A stretch of 18,552 bases of DNA, from positions 1 to 18,552 of the forward strand of contig JAAYLF010000416.1 of the NCBI GenBank assembly GCA_012522035.1. The letters are read 5' to 3'. The position numbers and the translations under genes are program-made. Positions 6,344 to 13,630 of this stretch are shown here, one piece after another; positions within the stretch are counted from its first letter, which is position 1, and each line of letters starts with the position of its first letter. The stretch comes from Clostridiaceae bacterium. GTDB taxonomy: Bacteria; Bacillota; Clostridia; UBA1212; DUPL01. The notes below the pieces were generated by a model that saw nothing but the letters and a program-made list of their open reading frames with translations, was not told the origin of the DNA and made no database searches.

Positions 6344-7683
6344 TAAGATTTGACACATCCCATGCACTGCAGTTTGTTAAGCACGGAGAGATAGAAAACC
6401 AAAAGGAAATGGTTTTGGCTGCACACAATGCGCTTCATGAGAAGACGGGTGCGGGAAGCGAATTTACAGGATGGGTTGACCTTCCTGTAAATTATGATAA
6501 AGTAGAGTTTGAAAGAATTAAAAAGTGCAGTAATAAAATCAGGGAAGATTCCGATGTATTAATTGTAGTCGGAATAGGTGGTTCGTATCTTGGAGCAAGA
6601 GCTGCCATCGAGATGCTTACAGGCTCTTTTTACAACATGCAGAGAATGAAGGATAAAAAGGGACCCATGGTTCTGTTTGCCGGAAACAGCATAAGTTCCA
6701 CATATATGCATGAACTTATGGAGCTGGTTGAGGAATATAATGTTTCGATTAATGTAATATCAAAATCCGGAACAACTACAGAGCCTGCAATTGCCTTTAG
6801 AATTCTGAAGGACCATATGGAAAAGAAGTATGGCAGGGAAGAAGCTGCAAGGAGAATTTATGCAACCACTGACAAGCATAAAGGTGCCTTGAGAACTCTT
6901 TCAGAGAAGGAAGGATACGAAACCTTTGTAATCCCCGATGACATAGGCGGCAGATATTCTGTTTTGACAGCGGTAGGGCTTTTGCCCATTGCCGTTGCCG
7001 GAATTGATATAGACAAGATTATGGAAGGTGCAAAAGATGCGTATCTGGCATACCGGAATCCTGACCTTGACAATAATCCTTGCTACCAGTATGCCGCATT
7101 TAGAAATGCACTTTACAAAAAAGGCAAGGTTATAGAATTGATGGTGAATTACGAGCCATCTTTCCACTATTTCACTGAATGGTGGAAGCAGTTATATGGG
7201 GAGAGTGAAGGTAAAGACCATAAAGGAATTTTCCCTGCAGGCGCAGATTTCAGTACGGACCTGCATTCGCTTGGCCAGTATATTCAGGATGGATTGAGGG
7301 TATTGTTCGAAACCGTACTCCTGGTTGACAAGCCTAGACATTCATATATGATAGGGCATGATTCCGAGGATTTGGACGGCCTCAACTATATTTCAGGAAT
7401 GGATATGGATGAGGTAAACAGGTATGCCGCATTAGGAACAATACTTGCCCACAAGGACGGCGGGGTGCCAAATCTGGTTGTCTCCGTACAAGAGATGAAT
7501 GAATACAGCTTTGGCTGGCTTGTATACTTCTTTGAAAAGGCGTGTGGCATAAGTGGATACCTTTTGGGTGTGAATCCTTTCGACCAACCCGGCGTAGAAG
7601 CTTACAAAAAGAACATGTTTGCTCTGTTAGGAAAACCAGGCTATGAAGAACTGGGTAAGGAGCTTAAGAATAAACTTAACTGA
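6340..7683 (+). CDS. pgi: Glucose-6-phosphate isomerase
   Basis: This 447-aa enzyme interconverts glucose-6-phosphate and fructose-6-phosphate in glycolysis. It is of the shorter bacterial length typical of Firmicutes. Visible signatures are VVGIGGSYLGARAA, the phosphate-binding ISKSGTTTEP, the family signature GGRYSVLTAVGLLPIAVAG, the GESEGKDHKGIFPAGADFS segment carrying the catalytic Glu, a His in TDLHSLGQ, and a C-terminal Lys in QPGVEAYKKN. The start is ATG 6340, overlapping the icd stop in ATGA, with GAGGAG five bases upstream inside icd. This overlap suggests translational coupling, so the upstream TGA in icd could reduce pgi expression. All key residues look present. Confidence 0.97.
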   Translation: MIRFDTSHALQFVKHGEIENQKEMVLAAHNALHEKTGAGSEFTGWVDLPVNYDKVEFERIKKCSNKIREDSDVLIVVGIGGSYLGARAAIEMLTGSFYNMQRMKDKKGPMVLFAGNSISSTYMHELMELVEEYNVSINVISKSGTTTEPAIAFRILKDHMEKKYGREEAARRIYATTDKHKGALRTLSEKEGYETFVIPDDIGGRYSVLTAVGLLPIAVAGIDIDKIMEGAKDAYLAYRNPDLDNNPCYQYAAFRNALYKKGKVIELMVNYEPSFHYFTEWWKQLYGESEGKDHKGIFPAGADFSTDLHSLGQYIQDGLRVLFETVLLVDKPRHSYMIGHDSEDLDGLNYISGMDMDEVNRYAALGTILAHKDGGVPNLVVSVQEMNEYSFGWLVYFFEKACGISGYLLGVNPFDQPGVEAYKKNMFALLGKPGYEELGKELKNKLN

Positions 7684-7700
7684 TTTGGAGAGTGAAAAAA

Positions 7701-8681
7701 GTGGAAGTTGCAAAGAAGGATTTAAAAAACATTGATACTGCCCAAGCCTCAAACTCATACGAGGTAATTGAAAGAATTATTGAGAACATTGAGACGTGCA
7801 TCATCGGCAAGAAGGAAGTTGTCAAACTCGCACTTATAACCTTGATAAGCAAGGGCCATCTTTTGATTGAAGACGTGCCTGGTGTTGGCAAGACAAGCCT
7901 CATATCTTCCCTTGCATCCAGCATAAATGCGACATTCAAACGCATATCCTTCACGCCGGATGTACTGCCGTCCGACATAACAGGTTTTTCAGTGTACAAC
8001 AGAAAGACCGGAGAGTTTGAATTCAGGCCAGGGGCGGTTGACTGCAACTTCCTTTTGGCGGATGAAATTAACAGAACATCGCCAAAGACCCAATCAAGCC
8101 TTCTGGAAGCGATGCAGGAAGGAAGCGTTTCAATAGAAGGTGTTACGTATAAAATAGAGCAGCCTTTCATGGTAATGGCAACCCAGAACCCCATAGAACA
8201 TTTGGGAACCTATCCGCTCCCAGAAGCTCAGCTGGACAGGTTCTTTATGAAAATACAAATGGGATACCCTTCAAACCAGGATGAAGCGTACATAGTAAAA
8301 CAGCAGATGAATTCCCATTCAATAAAAGAACTCAAGCCTGTTGCCACAAAGCAGGACATCCTGAGAATACAGCAAGAAGTGAGCAATGTACATATAGAGG
8401 ACAGTCTGGCCGCATACATAGTTGGAGTAGCCAATGAAACAAGAAACAACCAGGATATTTTGCTTGGTGTAAGCCCCAGAGGAAGCATTGCACTAGGACG
8501 TGCTTCCCAGGCTTTTGCCTATATGGCAGGAAGGAATTATGTGCTGCCTGAAGATGTAAAGAGCGCTGCCATTCCGGTTCTTTGCCATAGGATCATTCTA
8601 AACAAGGAGGCAAAAATAAGGCGCGTGCAGCCTGAGGAAGTAATAGAATCAATTCTTAGCAAAGTAAACATAGGGATGTAG
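7701..8681 (+). CDS. MoxR-family AAA+ ATPase
   Basis: MoxR ATPases are chaperone-like AAA+ proteins that usually act with DUF58 and VWA or transglutaminase partners on protein complexes at the membrane. This 326-aa protein has Walker A VPGVGKTSL (about 59-67), Walker B FLLADEINRTSPKTQ, the LLEAMQEGSVSIEG segment, sensor 1 VMATQNPIEHLGTYPLPEAQLDRF, and the sensor-2 region GVSPRGSIALGRASQAF. I chose GTG 7701 because GGAG (7687-7690) is ten bases upstream. The earlier GTG at 7692 lies only one base after that site. The gene follows pgi by 17 bases and is followed by the DUF58 gene after four bases, the conserved moxR-DUF58-transglutaminase order. Confidence 0.93.
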   Translation: MEVAKKDLKNIDTAQASNSYEVIERIIENIETCIIGKKEVVKLALITLISKGHLLIEDVPGVGKTSLISSLASSINATFKRISFTPDVLPSDITGFSVYNRKTGEFEFRPGAVDCNFLLADEINRTSPKTQSSLLEAMQEGSVSIEGVTYKIEQPFMVMATQNPIEHLGTYPLPEAQLDRFFMKIQMGYPSNQDEAYIVKQQMNSHSIKELKPVATKQDILRIQQEVSNVHIEDSLAAYIVGVANETRNNQDILLGVSPRGSIALGRASQAFAYMAGRNYVLPEDVKSAAIPVLCHRIILNKEAKIRRVQPEEVIESILSKVNIGM

Positions 8682-8685
8682 GCAT

Positions 8686-9960
8686 ATGACAATTTCATTG
8701 AAGGAAATCTGGCGCTATCGGAGAAAGGACAGGAAACGGGCATATACAAAAACTGCCCGCTTCCTCATTATTGTTTTCAGGATACTGTACTCCGCACTGC
8801 TGATAGTCAGCTTGTTTATAGGCAACCTATACATTAATCTGCTGGCAGTATGTATCGGATTGATATTAATATTGTCCGATATCAAGCTGTTTGTCGCCCG
8901 GTTCGCAGTAAGGGTCAAGGAGCTTAAAAACAGAAACTTCAAGGCGATGAAAGGCAGCAGGGTGACAATAAAGACGGAAATAGACAATTTCTTTTTGTTT
9001 ACATATCCAGTGTGCAAAATGTTCATAGATATCGATGAAGGCATAGTTCTTCCCAAGGAATATGACAAGATTCTTGTATTCGGACTCAAATCGTTTTCCC
9101 ACAACATATTCAAATATGCACTGCACTGCCCATACAGAGGCCAGTATACTGTTGGCGCTGATACAATACATGTATGGGATGATTTGGGCATTCGCTACAG
9201 ACGAAAAAGGTTCAATGGCAAAATCACGCTGACAGTGTATCCGGAAATATTCCTTCTTAGGGATTTTGATGATGTAAAGCGAAAAGAGGAAGAGCAGCTG
9301 GGGCTGATGGCAAGGGATGCCACTGATTATTCCGATTCCATGGAAATAAAGGAGTATCAGGAGCAGGACAGCATGCGTACCATACATTGGAAAGCGACAT
9401 CCAGGCTGAACAAGCTGATGAGCAAAAAGTACTATGCTACCCAAAGCAGCAGGTTCTGCATATTCTTTGACAATTCGCTTCCTTTGTTAAAGAGCCAGAG
9501 CGCATCAAGATTCGAACTAATTGACAAATTATCGGAAGCATGTGTCAGTGTCTGCAGCTTTTTTGTAGGACTGCGCATTCCATACAATTTTATGTATGCA
9601 CAGGGCGATGAAGTGGAGGTTGCATTCTGCGACAACGAAACTGATTTTGACGGTGTATACTATCTTTTGGCATCACTGCCGTTTAATGCGGACAATATAG
9701 AAAGCCATTCCTCTTTGTCGGAGTTTGTAGCAAGAGCCGACAACATACGTTCCGTAGTTTACATATTTACTGCAAACATAACTGAAAGACTTCTGTACTC
9801 AATCAAGGAGCTTAACCACTTTGGCTTCAAGGTGGCCATGGTATACGTTGCAGACGACGGGTTGGATCTTGTAATGGCAGAGAAGGCAAAAGAATTGTGC
9901 CACAAGTTTATGACAATCAATGTTAAAGATGACACGCAGGAAAGTTTGGAGGCGTTTTGA
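8686..9960 (+). CDS. DUF58 domain membrane-anchored protein
   Basis: This 424-aa protein begins with a basic stretch and two hydrophobic segments (about residues 24-44 and 46-66) that anchor it in the membrane. A beta-rich extension follows, and then the DUF58 signature near residues 219-243: IKEYQEQDSMRTIHWKATSR and LNKLMSKKY. The C-terminal half resembles a VWA-like fold but lacks a complete MIDAS motif that I could identify. DUF58 proteins accompany MoxR ATPases; their biochemical role is not established. The start is ATG 8686, four bases after the moxR stop. The tgpA-like gene begins three bases after its own stop, so the three are surely one transcript. Confidence 0.9.
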   Translation: MTISLKEIWRYRRKDRKRAYTKTARFLIIVFRILYSALLIVSLFIGNLYINLLAVCIGLILILSDIKLFVARFAVRVKELKNRNFKAMKGSRVTIKTEIDNFFLFTYPVCKMFIDIDEGIVLPKEYDKILVFGLKSFSHNIFKYALHCPYRGQYTVGADTIHVWDDLGIRYRRKRFNGKITLTVYPEIFLLRDFDDVKRKEEEQLGLMARDATDYSDSMEIKEYQEQDSMRTIHWKATSRLNKLMSKKYYATQSSRFCIFFDNSLPLLKSQSASRFELIDKLSEACVSVCSFFVGLRIPYNFMYAQGDEVEVAFCDNETDFDGVYYLLASLPFNADNIESHSSLSEFVARADNIRSVVYIFTANITERLLYSIKELNHFGFKVAMVYVADDGLDLVMAEKAKELCHKFMTINVKDDTQESLEAF

Positions 9961-9963
9961 TTT

Positions 9964-12156
9964 ATGAAAGGCAGGCTTAAGAGAAGTCTGGAGCTGAAAG
10001 AGTCTCCGACAGATGTAATTTTGAAATGTTTGATTCAAACCTTTGTTGCCATCGTGGTGCTTCTTCCCATAATGAACACACTGGCAAGACCTTTATTTGT
10101 TTTAGAGGTGTTGATTTATACATTCCTTTTTACAGGAATCCTGCTTATGTATACATACAACAAGTCTTTCAGATTTGTAATATATATTTTTGCGGTTGTG
10201 TTGTTCATCCTGTTCATACTGTTTCTTTTTTCAAACAGAGACTTGTCACCGTCCGTGCTGATTTACAAGATGAGCAACAGCAGGATACCTTCATATGTTG
10301 TCGTTTTTGGAATTACCTGCTTCTTGTACAGTTTTATTGTAATATACACAAGCTTTTTGATGTGTTTTCTGTTCCTGGCGGGAATAGTAACGGGTGTAAT
10401 AATTGCAGGATACGGTTTTCCTGTTGGAAATTTTATTGTCCTTCTGGTGGCGCTGTACGCAATTTACATGCTTGAAAGAAATTCATCCCTTTACCTGAGT
10501 GCCAGTGAGTTAAACAGGCAGATGATAATAACGCCGCCCAAGATGACATTCAACATGTTTCTGTCATATATACTCATATATGTGCTTTTGACTGTCACCA
10601 ACATAGGGGCAGGACCACTGCTTGGCAGCTATTCAGACCGCTTGTTAAACTCCCTGGAGATGAGATTCAACAGTTGGTTTGGAAAGCCTTCTGATATCAC
10701 AAGTGAACTTGGAGAGATCTTCAATCTGTCTTCCATGGGCTTTGGAAACTCCGGTGAACTGGGTGGAGATGTTAAAGTAAACAATGCCAAAATGCTGACA
10801 GTTTACAGCGACCACTCCGGGATATATTTGGGAGGAGTGGCCTACGAGGACTACAACGGAAGAAAATGGAGCAGCTATCAATCATATAACCGTATAGATC
10901 TGTTGTCCAGCATGATCGAGATTCGCATGCCTGAGATGGAAAGGGTTTTTGGAGTAAACACATATTTGGAAATACATGAACAAAGAGAAAACTACAAGAC
11001 AATAACTGTGTTGGTTAGACATGAAAGACCATTAAGAGCCAGAAACTTTTTTACAATGTCCAAAACCTATCAGCTCGATTTTTCCATGTCAAGAGTAGAT
11101 GGATATTTCAACAGTGTCGCATGGCAGAATGAGATTAGAGATGTACTCTTTGACGGTCATGAAAAGCTGAGATACAATTTCGCAATTCCTGAACACGGCG
11201 CATATTTTGTTCAAGCGTATGTCTATAACAAAACTTCGCCGCATTACAATAAAATTATGAATCTTGCAACGCAGGGATACTTTGAAGGACCCTGGATTGG
11301 GCGTCCTGTATACCTTGACTATGAAAGCGTTACTTCCAGATTTCCGGCTGATATTACTACTGACATTTTCAGCCTGTCCAACAGAAGCAAGGCTTTCTAC
11401 AAGAAATATTTGCAATTGCCGTCCACTCTGCCTGAAAGGGTGCGAACCCTGGCACAAGAATTGACAAAGGATGCAAAGACGGATTACGAGAAGGCTAAGG
11501 TAATCGAACAGTATTTGAAAAACAACTACACATATACCCTGACCCCTGGTGATGTGCCCAAAGGGTATGATTTTGTTGACTATTTCCTGTTCGAGTCAAA
11601 GGAAGGCTATTGTACATACTATGCTACTGCAATGACCATCCTGTTAAGATGTGTGGGTGTACCTGCAAGGTACGTTGAGGGATTTTTAGTAACTGAGGAA
11701 AACTATCAGGGTGGAGGCAGGTTCGACGTGCTTGGTTCCAATGCACATGCATGGCCTGAGGTGTATCTTGAAGGAATAGGATTTGTGGAGTTTGAACCCA
11801 CTGCTTCTTTTAATGGACCGAATCCTGTGGAGATTCCCGACGCAAGTTCCACACCTGAGTTGACTCCTGAGCCAACACCGGAACCCACTGTTGAAGAGAC
11901 TCCATCTGAGGAGCCAACGGATGCTCCGGAAACAACAACACCAAAACCAAGCCCAATACCGGATGAGAATGATAATGATGACCTTGTCCCGGTTATCAGT
12001 GAAGCATTTATCAAATTCTTGAAGTTAATGCTTGTTATATTGGCAGTCATCGCCTTGTTTGCATCCGTTATGGTATTGAGAGTAAAATGGTTCTTCGGTA
12101 AAATCACCAAAATGGACAGCAGAAGCTATGTTATCTATGTATTCAAACGGATGTAG
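9964..12156 (+). CDS. TgpA-like membrane transglutaminase-domain protein, cut short by an in-frame TAG
   Basis: This is the large membrane partner of the MoxR/DUF58 set. The 730-aa product has about six or seven N-terminal membrane helices within residues 15-215, then an extracytoplasmic region, then a transglutaminase-like core with candidate Cys550 (KEGYCTYYATAM) and His595 (SNAHAWPEVY). The third triad position is Glu611 (EFEPT) where TgpA of Pseudomonas has Asp; Glu occurs here in many relatives. A Pro/Thr/Glu-rich linker (about 630-670) and one more helix (about 681-703) follow. The start is ATG 9964 with GGAGG at 9948-9952. The TAG at 12154-12156 falls in the cytoplasmic tail, and the same frame stays open to 12438. 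Membrane and catalytic parts are retained, so the short form may still fold. Confidence 0.88.
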   Translation: MKGRLKRSLELKESPTDVILKCLIQTFVAIVVLLPIMNTLARPLFVLEVLIYTFLFTGILLMYTYNKSFRFVIYIFAVVLFILFILFLFSNRDLSPSVLIYKMSNSRIPSYVVVFGITCFLYSFIVIYTSFLMCFLFLAGIVTGVIIAGYGFPVGNFIVLLVALYAIYMLERNSSLYLSASELNRQMIITPPKMTFNMFLSYILIYVLLTVTNIGAGPLLGSYSDRLLNSLEMRFNSWFGKPSDITSELGEIFNLSSMGFGNSGELGGDVKVNNAKMLTVYSDHSGIYLGGVAYEDYNGRKWSSYQSYNRIDLLSSMIEIRMPEMERVFGVNTYLEIHEQRENYKTITVLVRHERPLRARNFFTMSKTYQLDFSMSRVDGYFNSVAWQNEIRDVLFDGHEKLRYNFAIPEHGAYFVQAYVYNKTSPHYNKIMNLATQGYFEGPWIGRPVYLDYESVTSRFPADITTDIFSLSNRSKAFYKKYLQLPSTLPERVRTLAQELTKDAKTDYEKAKVIEQYLKNNYTYTLTPGDVPKGYDFVDYFLFESKEGYCTYYATAMTILLRCVGVPARYVEGFLVTEENYQGGGRFDVLGSNAHAWPEVYLEGIGFVEFEPTASFNGPNPVEIPDASSTPELTPEPTPEPTVEETPSEEPTDAPETTTPKPSPIPDENDNDDLVPVISEAFIKFLKLMLVILAVIALFASVMVLRVKWFFGKITKMDSRSYVIYVFKRM

Positions 12157-12438
12157 AAGGTCATAGGACGATATTATGTCAAGAGGAATCCATCCTTTAC
12201 CCTTCCGGAGTATGAACATCTCCTTGAGAACAGTGGTTTCTTTGAAGCCGAGGGAATGCGGGAAGTTTACAAGAGGGCAGCCCTGCTGTTTAACAAGGCT
12301 AGATACTCTCGGGATTCCATTGATAAGCAGGATGCAAAGGCAATGCTTGACACATACAACGACTTTGCGAATATTGAAAGAAAACGAATGGGAAGTATGA
12401 AGTTCTTTGCAAGAAGATACATACTTGGAACAATCTAG
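12157..12438 (+). pseudogene. Cut-off C-terminal DUF4129-like domain of the transglutaminase gene
   Basis: The codons after the TAG at 12154 stay in the same frame as the upstream gene and run 93 codons with no stop to a TAG at 12436-12438. The translation contains the DUF4129-like tail: a NPSFTLPEYEHLL segment, then VYKRAALLFNKARYS, ending in MKFFARRYILGTI. This domain normally follows the last membrane helix of TgpA-like proteins in the cytoplasm. No ribosome binding site precedes a usable start; the internal ATG at 12256 has none. The piece is therefore unlikely to be translated separately. With one sense codon at 12154 the protein would be 824 aa. Good preservation argues for a recent mutation, a sequencing error, or suppression. 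Confidence 0.8.
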
Positions 12439-12439
12439 A

Positions 12440-13543
12440 TTAAAGCCTCCATTTTGTATACAGAATGGAGGTTTTTCTGTCTCCTTTGCATTTCATGTAA
12501 TACACTGTGATTAGAGAACCGTCATCCAGCTCTGTGGTTGCAGGATATCCAAGATCCCAATCAGGAGCATCGTCTTTTAGGATATACTCATCCTGCCATG
12601 TATTTCCGCCATCATAGCTGACAACCGTCCTGATGCCAAAAGGCGCTACTCTTCTGCCAATACTCATTATTACTGCGCCAGAGGAGTGCAGCATCAAATG
12701 AGGGGGAGAGCCTTTCAAATGGGTAGGCTTAGGAACGGTCCACGTGTTACCGCTGTCATAGGAGAAGCAGGTAAAGACGGTAAACATGTTTTGGTCTTTG
12801 TCTTTGGGAGTGGACTGGCACCTGATTGCCCCGAGAAGAACACCCTTTGAAAGTTCAAGGATGTGAGGCTCGTGAAAGTTGTCAAAGGAGTATCCCTCGG
12901 GAAGGTCTATGTATGACTTTCGTGTCCAGGTTGCTCCTCCGTCACTGCTTGTGTATAGTGCGATTACTCCGTCTTCTTCCTGATCCGTATACATGGATTT
13001 GCCAAGGTAGGCAATAGTTCCGTCTGACAGTATATTAGGACCATGGGGAGAGGATACCGGGACTTTTATAGCGTCACCGAAAGTCATACCGTTATCTTTA
13101 CTGATTCGAATAAACGAGCCGCCCGCACCTTCTTCTCTCTCGAGATCCTTGAATGTTTCCAGCTGCATCATGGAGATTGTACTCTCATATTCTGTTCCTG
13201 TCATCCTGATACTTTCGTAGTAGTCTTCCAAATACATCCTTGCTGGATGGCAGAACCAGGTGACAAGCAGTTTTTCTTCTCCCAGACTTACAATGCCAGC
13301 GTCTCTGTCATCCAGGGCACTGTCGTTTACGATGACAGGCATTGACCATGTATTGCCGCTATCGGAACTCTTTTGCAATATGGTTTTTCCAAAGGGACAG
13401 ATATGACCTATTCTCATGCCGGAGTAGACGACAAAAAGCTCTCCCTTGTCATTCCTGCATATTGTAGGCCATGCCTGGTAGGAGAAAGTTCCTGTACGTC
13501 TGTTTACAATACCATGAACTGTTTTTGGATGAACTTCCTTCAT
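12440..13543 (-). CDS. BNR/Asp-box sialidase-like six-bladed beta-propeller protein
   Basis: This 367-aa protein has four Asp-box repeats of the form SxDxGxTW: SSDSGNTWSMP, SSDGGATWTRK, SYDSGNTWTVP and SYDGGNTWQDE, the mark of a sialidase-type beta-propeller. The N-terminal block with AWPTICR, VVYSGMRIGHICPFGK and DDRDAGI resembles a 'sialidase family' group found in several phyla. That group lacks the RIP motif of classical sialidases (here AWP), so sialic acid hydrolysis is doubtful and the substrate is unknown. There is no signal peptide, so it is probably cytoplasmic. The start is ATG 13543 (minus strand) with GAGGTG about six bases upstream. An upstream in-frame start at 13609 has no binding site. 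A promoter lies at 13578-13606. The gene is divergent from the DUF1848 gene. Confidence 0.85.
   Translation of the reverse strand: MKEVHPKTVHGIVNRRTGTFSYQAWPTICRNDKGELFVVYSGMRIGHICPFGKTILQKSSDSGNTWSMPVIVNDSALDDRDAGIVSLGEEKLLVTWFCHPARMYLEDYYESIRMTGTEYESTISMMQLETFKDLEREEGAGGSFIRISKDNGMTFGDAIKVPVSSPHGPNILSDGTIAYLGKSMYTDQEEDGVIALYTSSDGGATWTRKSYIDLPEGYSFDNFHEPHILELSKGVLLGAIRCQSTPKDKDQNMFTVFTCFSYDSGNTWTVPKPTHLKGSPPHLMLHSSGAVIMSIGRRVAPFGIRTVVSYDGGNTWQDEYILKDDAPDWDLGYPATTELDDGSLITVYYMKCKGDRKTSILYTKWRL
12442..12476. terminator. Terminator of the icd-tgpA operon, inside the end of the convergent gene
   Basis: CCTCCATTTTG (12446-12456) and CAGAATGGAGG (12461-12471) pair over eleven positions with one G-T pair, around a TATA loop. 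TTTTT follows on the plus strand, making a good intrinsic terminator for the plus operon. On the minus strand the same bases are the last codons and stop region of the sialidase-like gene, and the T-run in that direction (CTTTAAT) is weak. Confidence 0.82.
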
Positions 13544-13577
13544 GTTATCACCTCGGACTTTCGTAAAATACAAAAAA

Positions 13578-13606
13578 AGTATATACTGTCTGTGAGTAGA
13601 TATCAA
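13578..13606 (-). promoter_or_regulatory. Sigma-A promoter for the sialidase-like gene, overlapping a plus-strand -10
   Basis: On the minus strand, TTGATA (13601-13606) is followed after 17 bases by TATACT (13578-13583). The palindrome AGTATATACT (13578-13587) also offers TATACT on the plus strand (13582-13587), with a poor TTTCGT at -35 (13559-13564, 17-base gap) for the DUF1848 gene. The two -10 elements overlap. Confidence 0.6.
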
Positions 13607-13630
13607 CAACAGGGGAGAAGAATTGATAGA

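Noticed and set aside
11706..12110. A 134-aa minus-strand open frame rich in Gly/Ser/Val
   Set aside because: It is the complement of the Pro/Thr/Glu-rich linker of the transglutaminase gene; the low-complexity composition explains the absence of stops.
12256..12438. A separate 60-aa gene starting at ATG 12256
   Set aside because: It is in the same frame as, and continuous with, the transglutaminase tail beginning at 12157; no ribosome binding site precedes 12256, and homology to the DUF4129-like tail begins upstream of it.
13373..13630. An 86-residue N-terminal extension of the DUF1848 protein
   Set aside because: The DUF1848 signature starts at ATG 13631; the upstream open frame overlaps the divergent sialidase-like gene and its promoter and has no family-like sequence.
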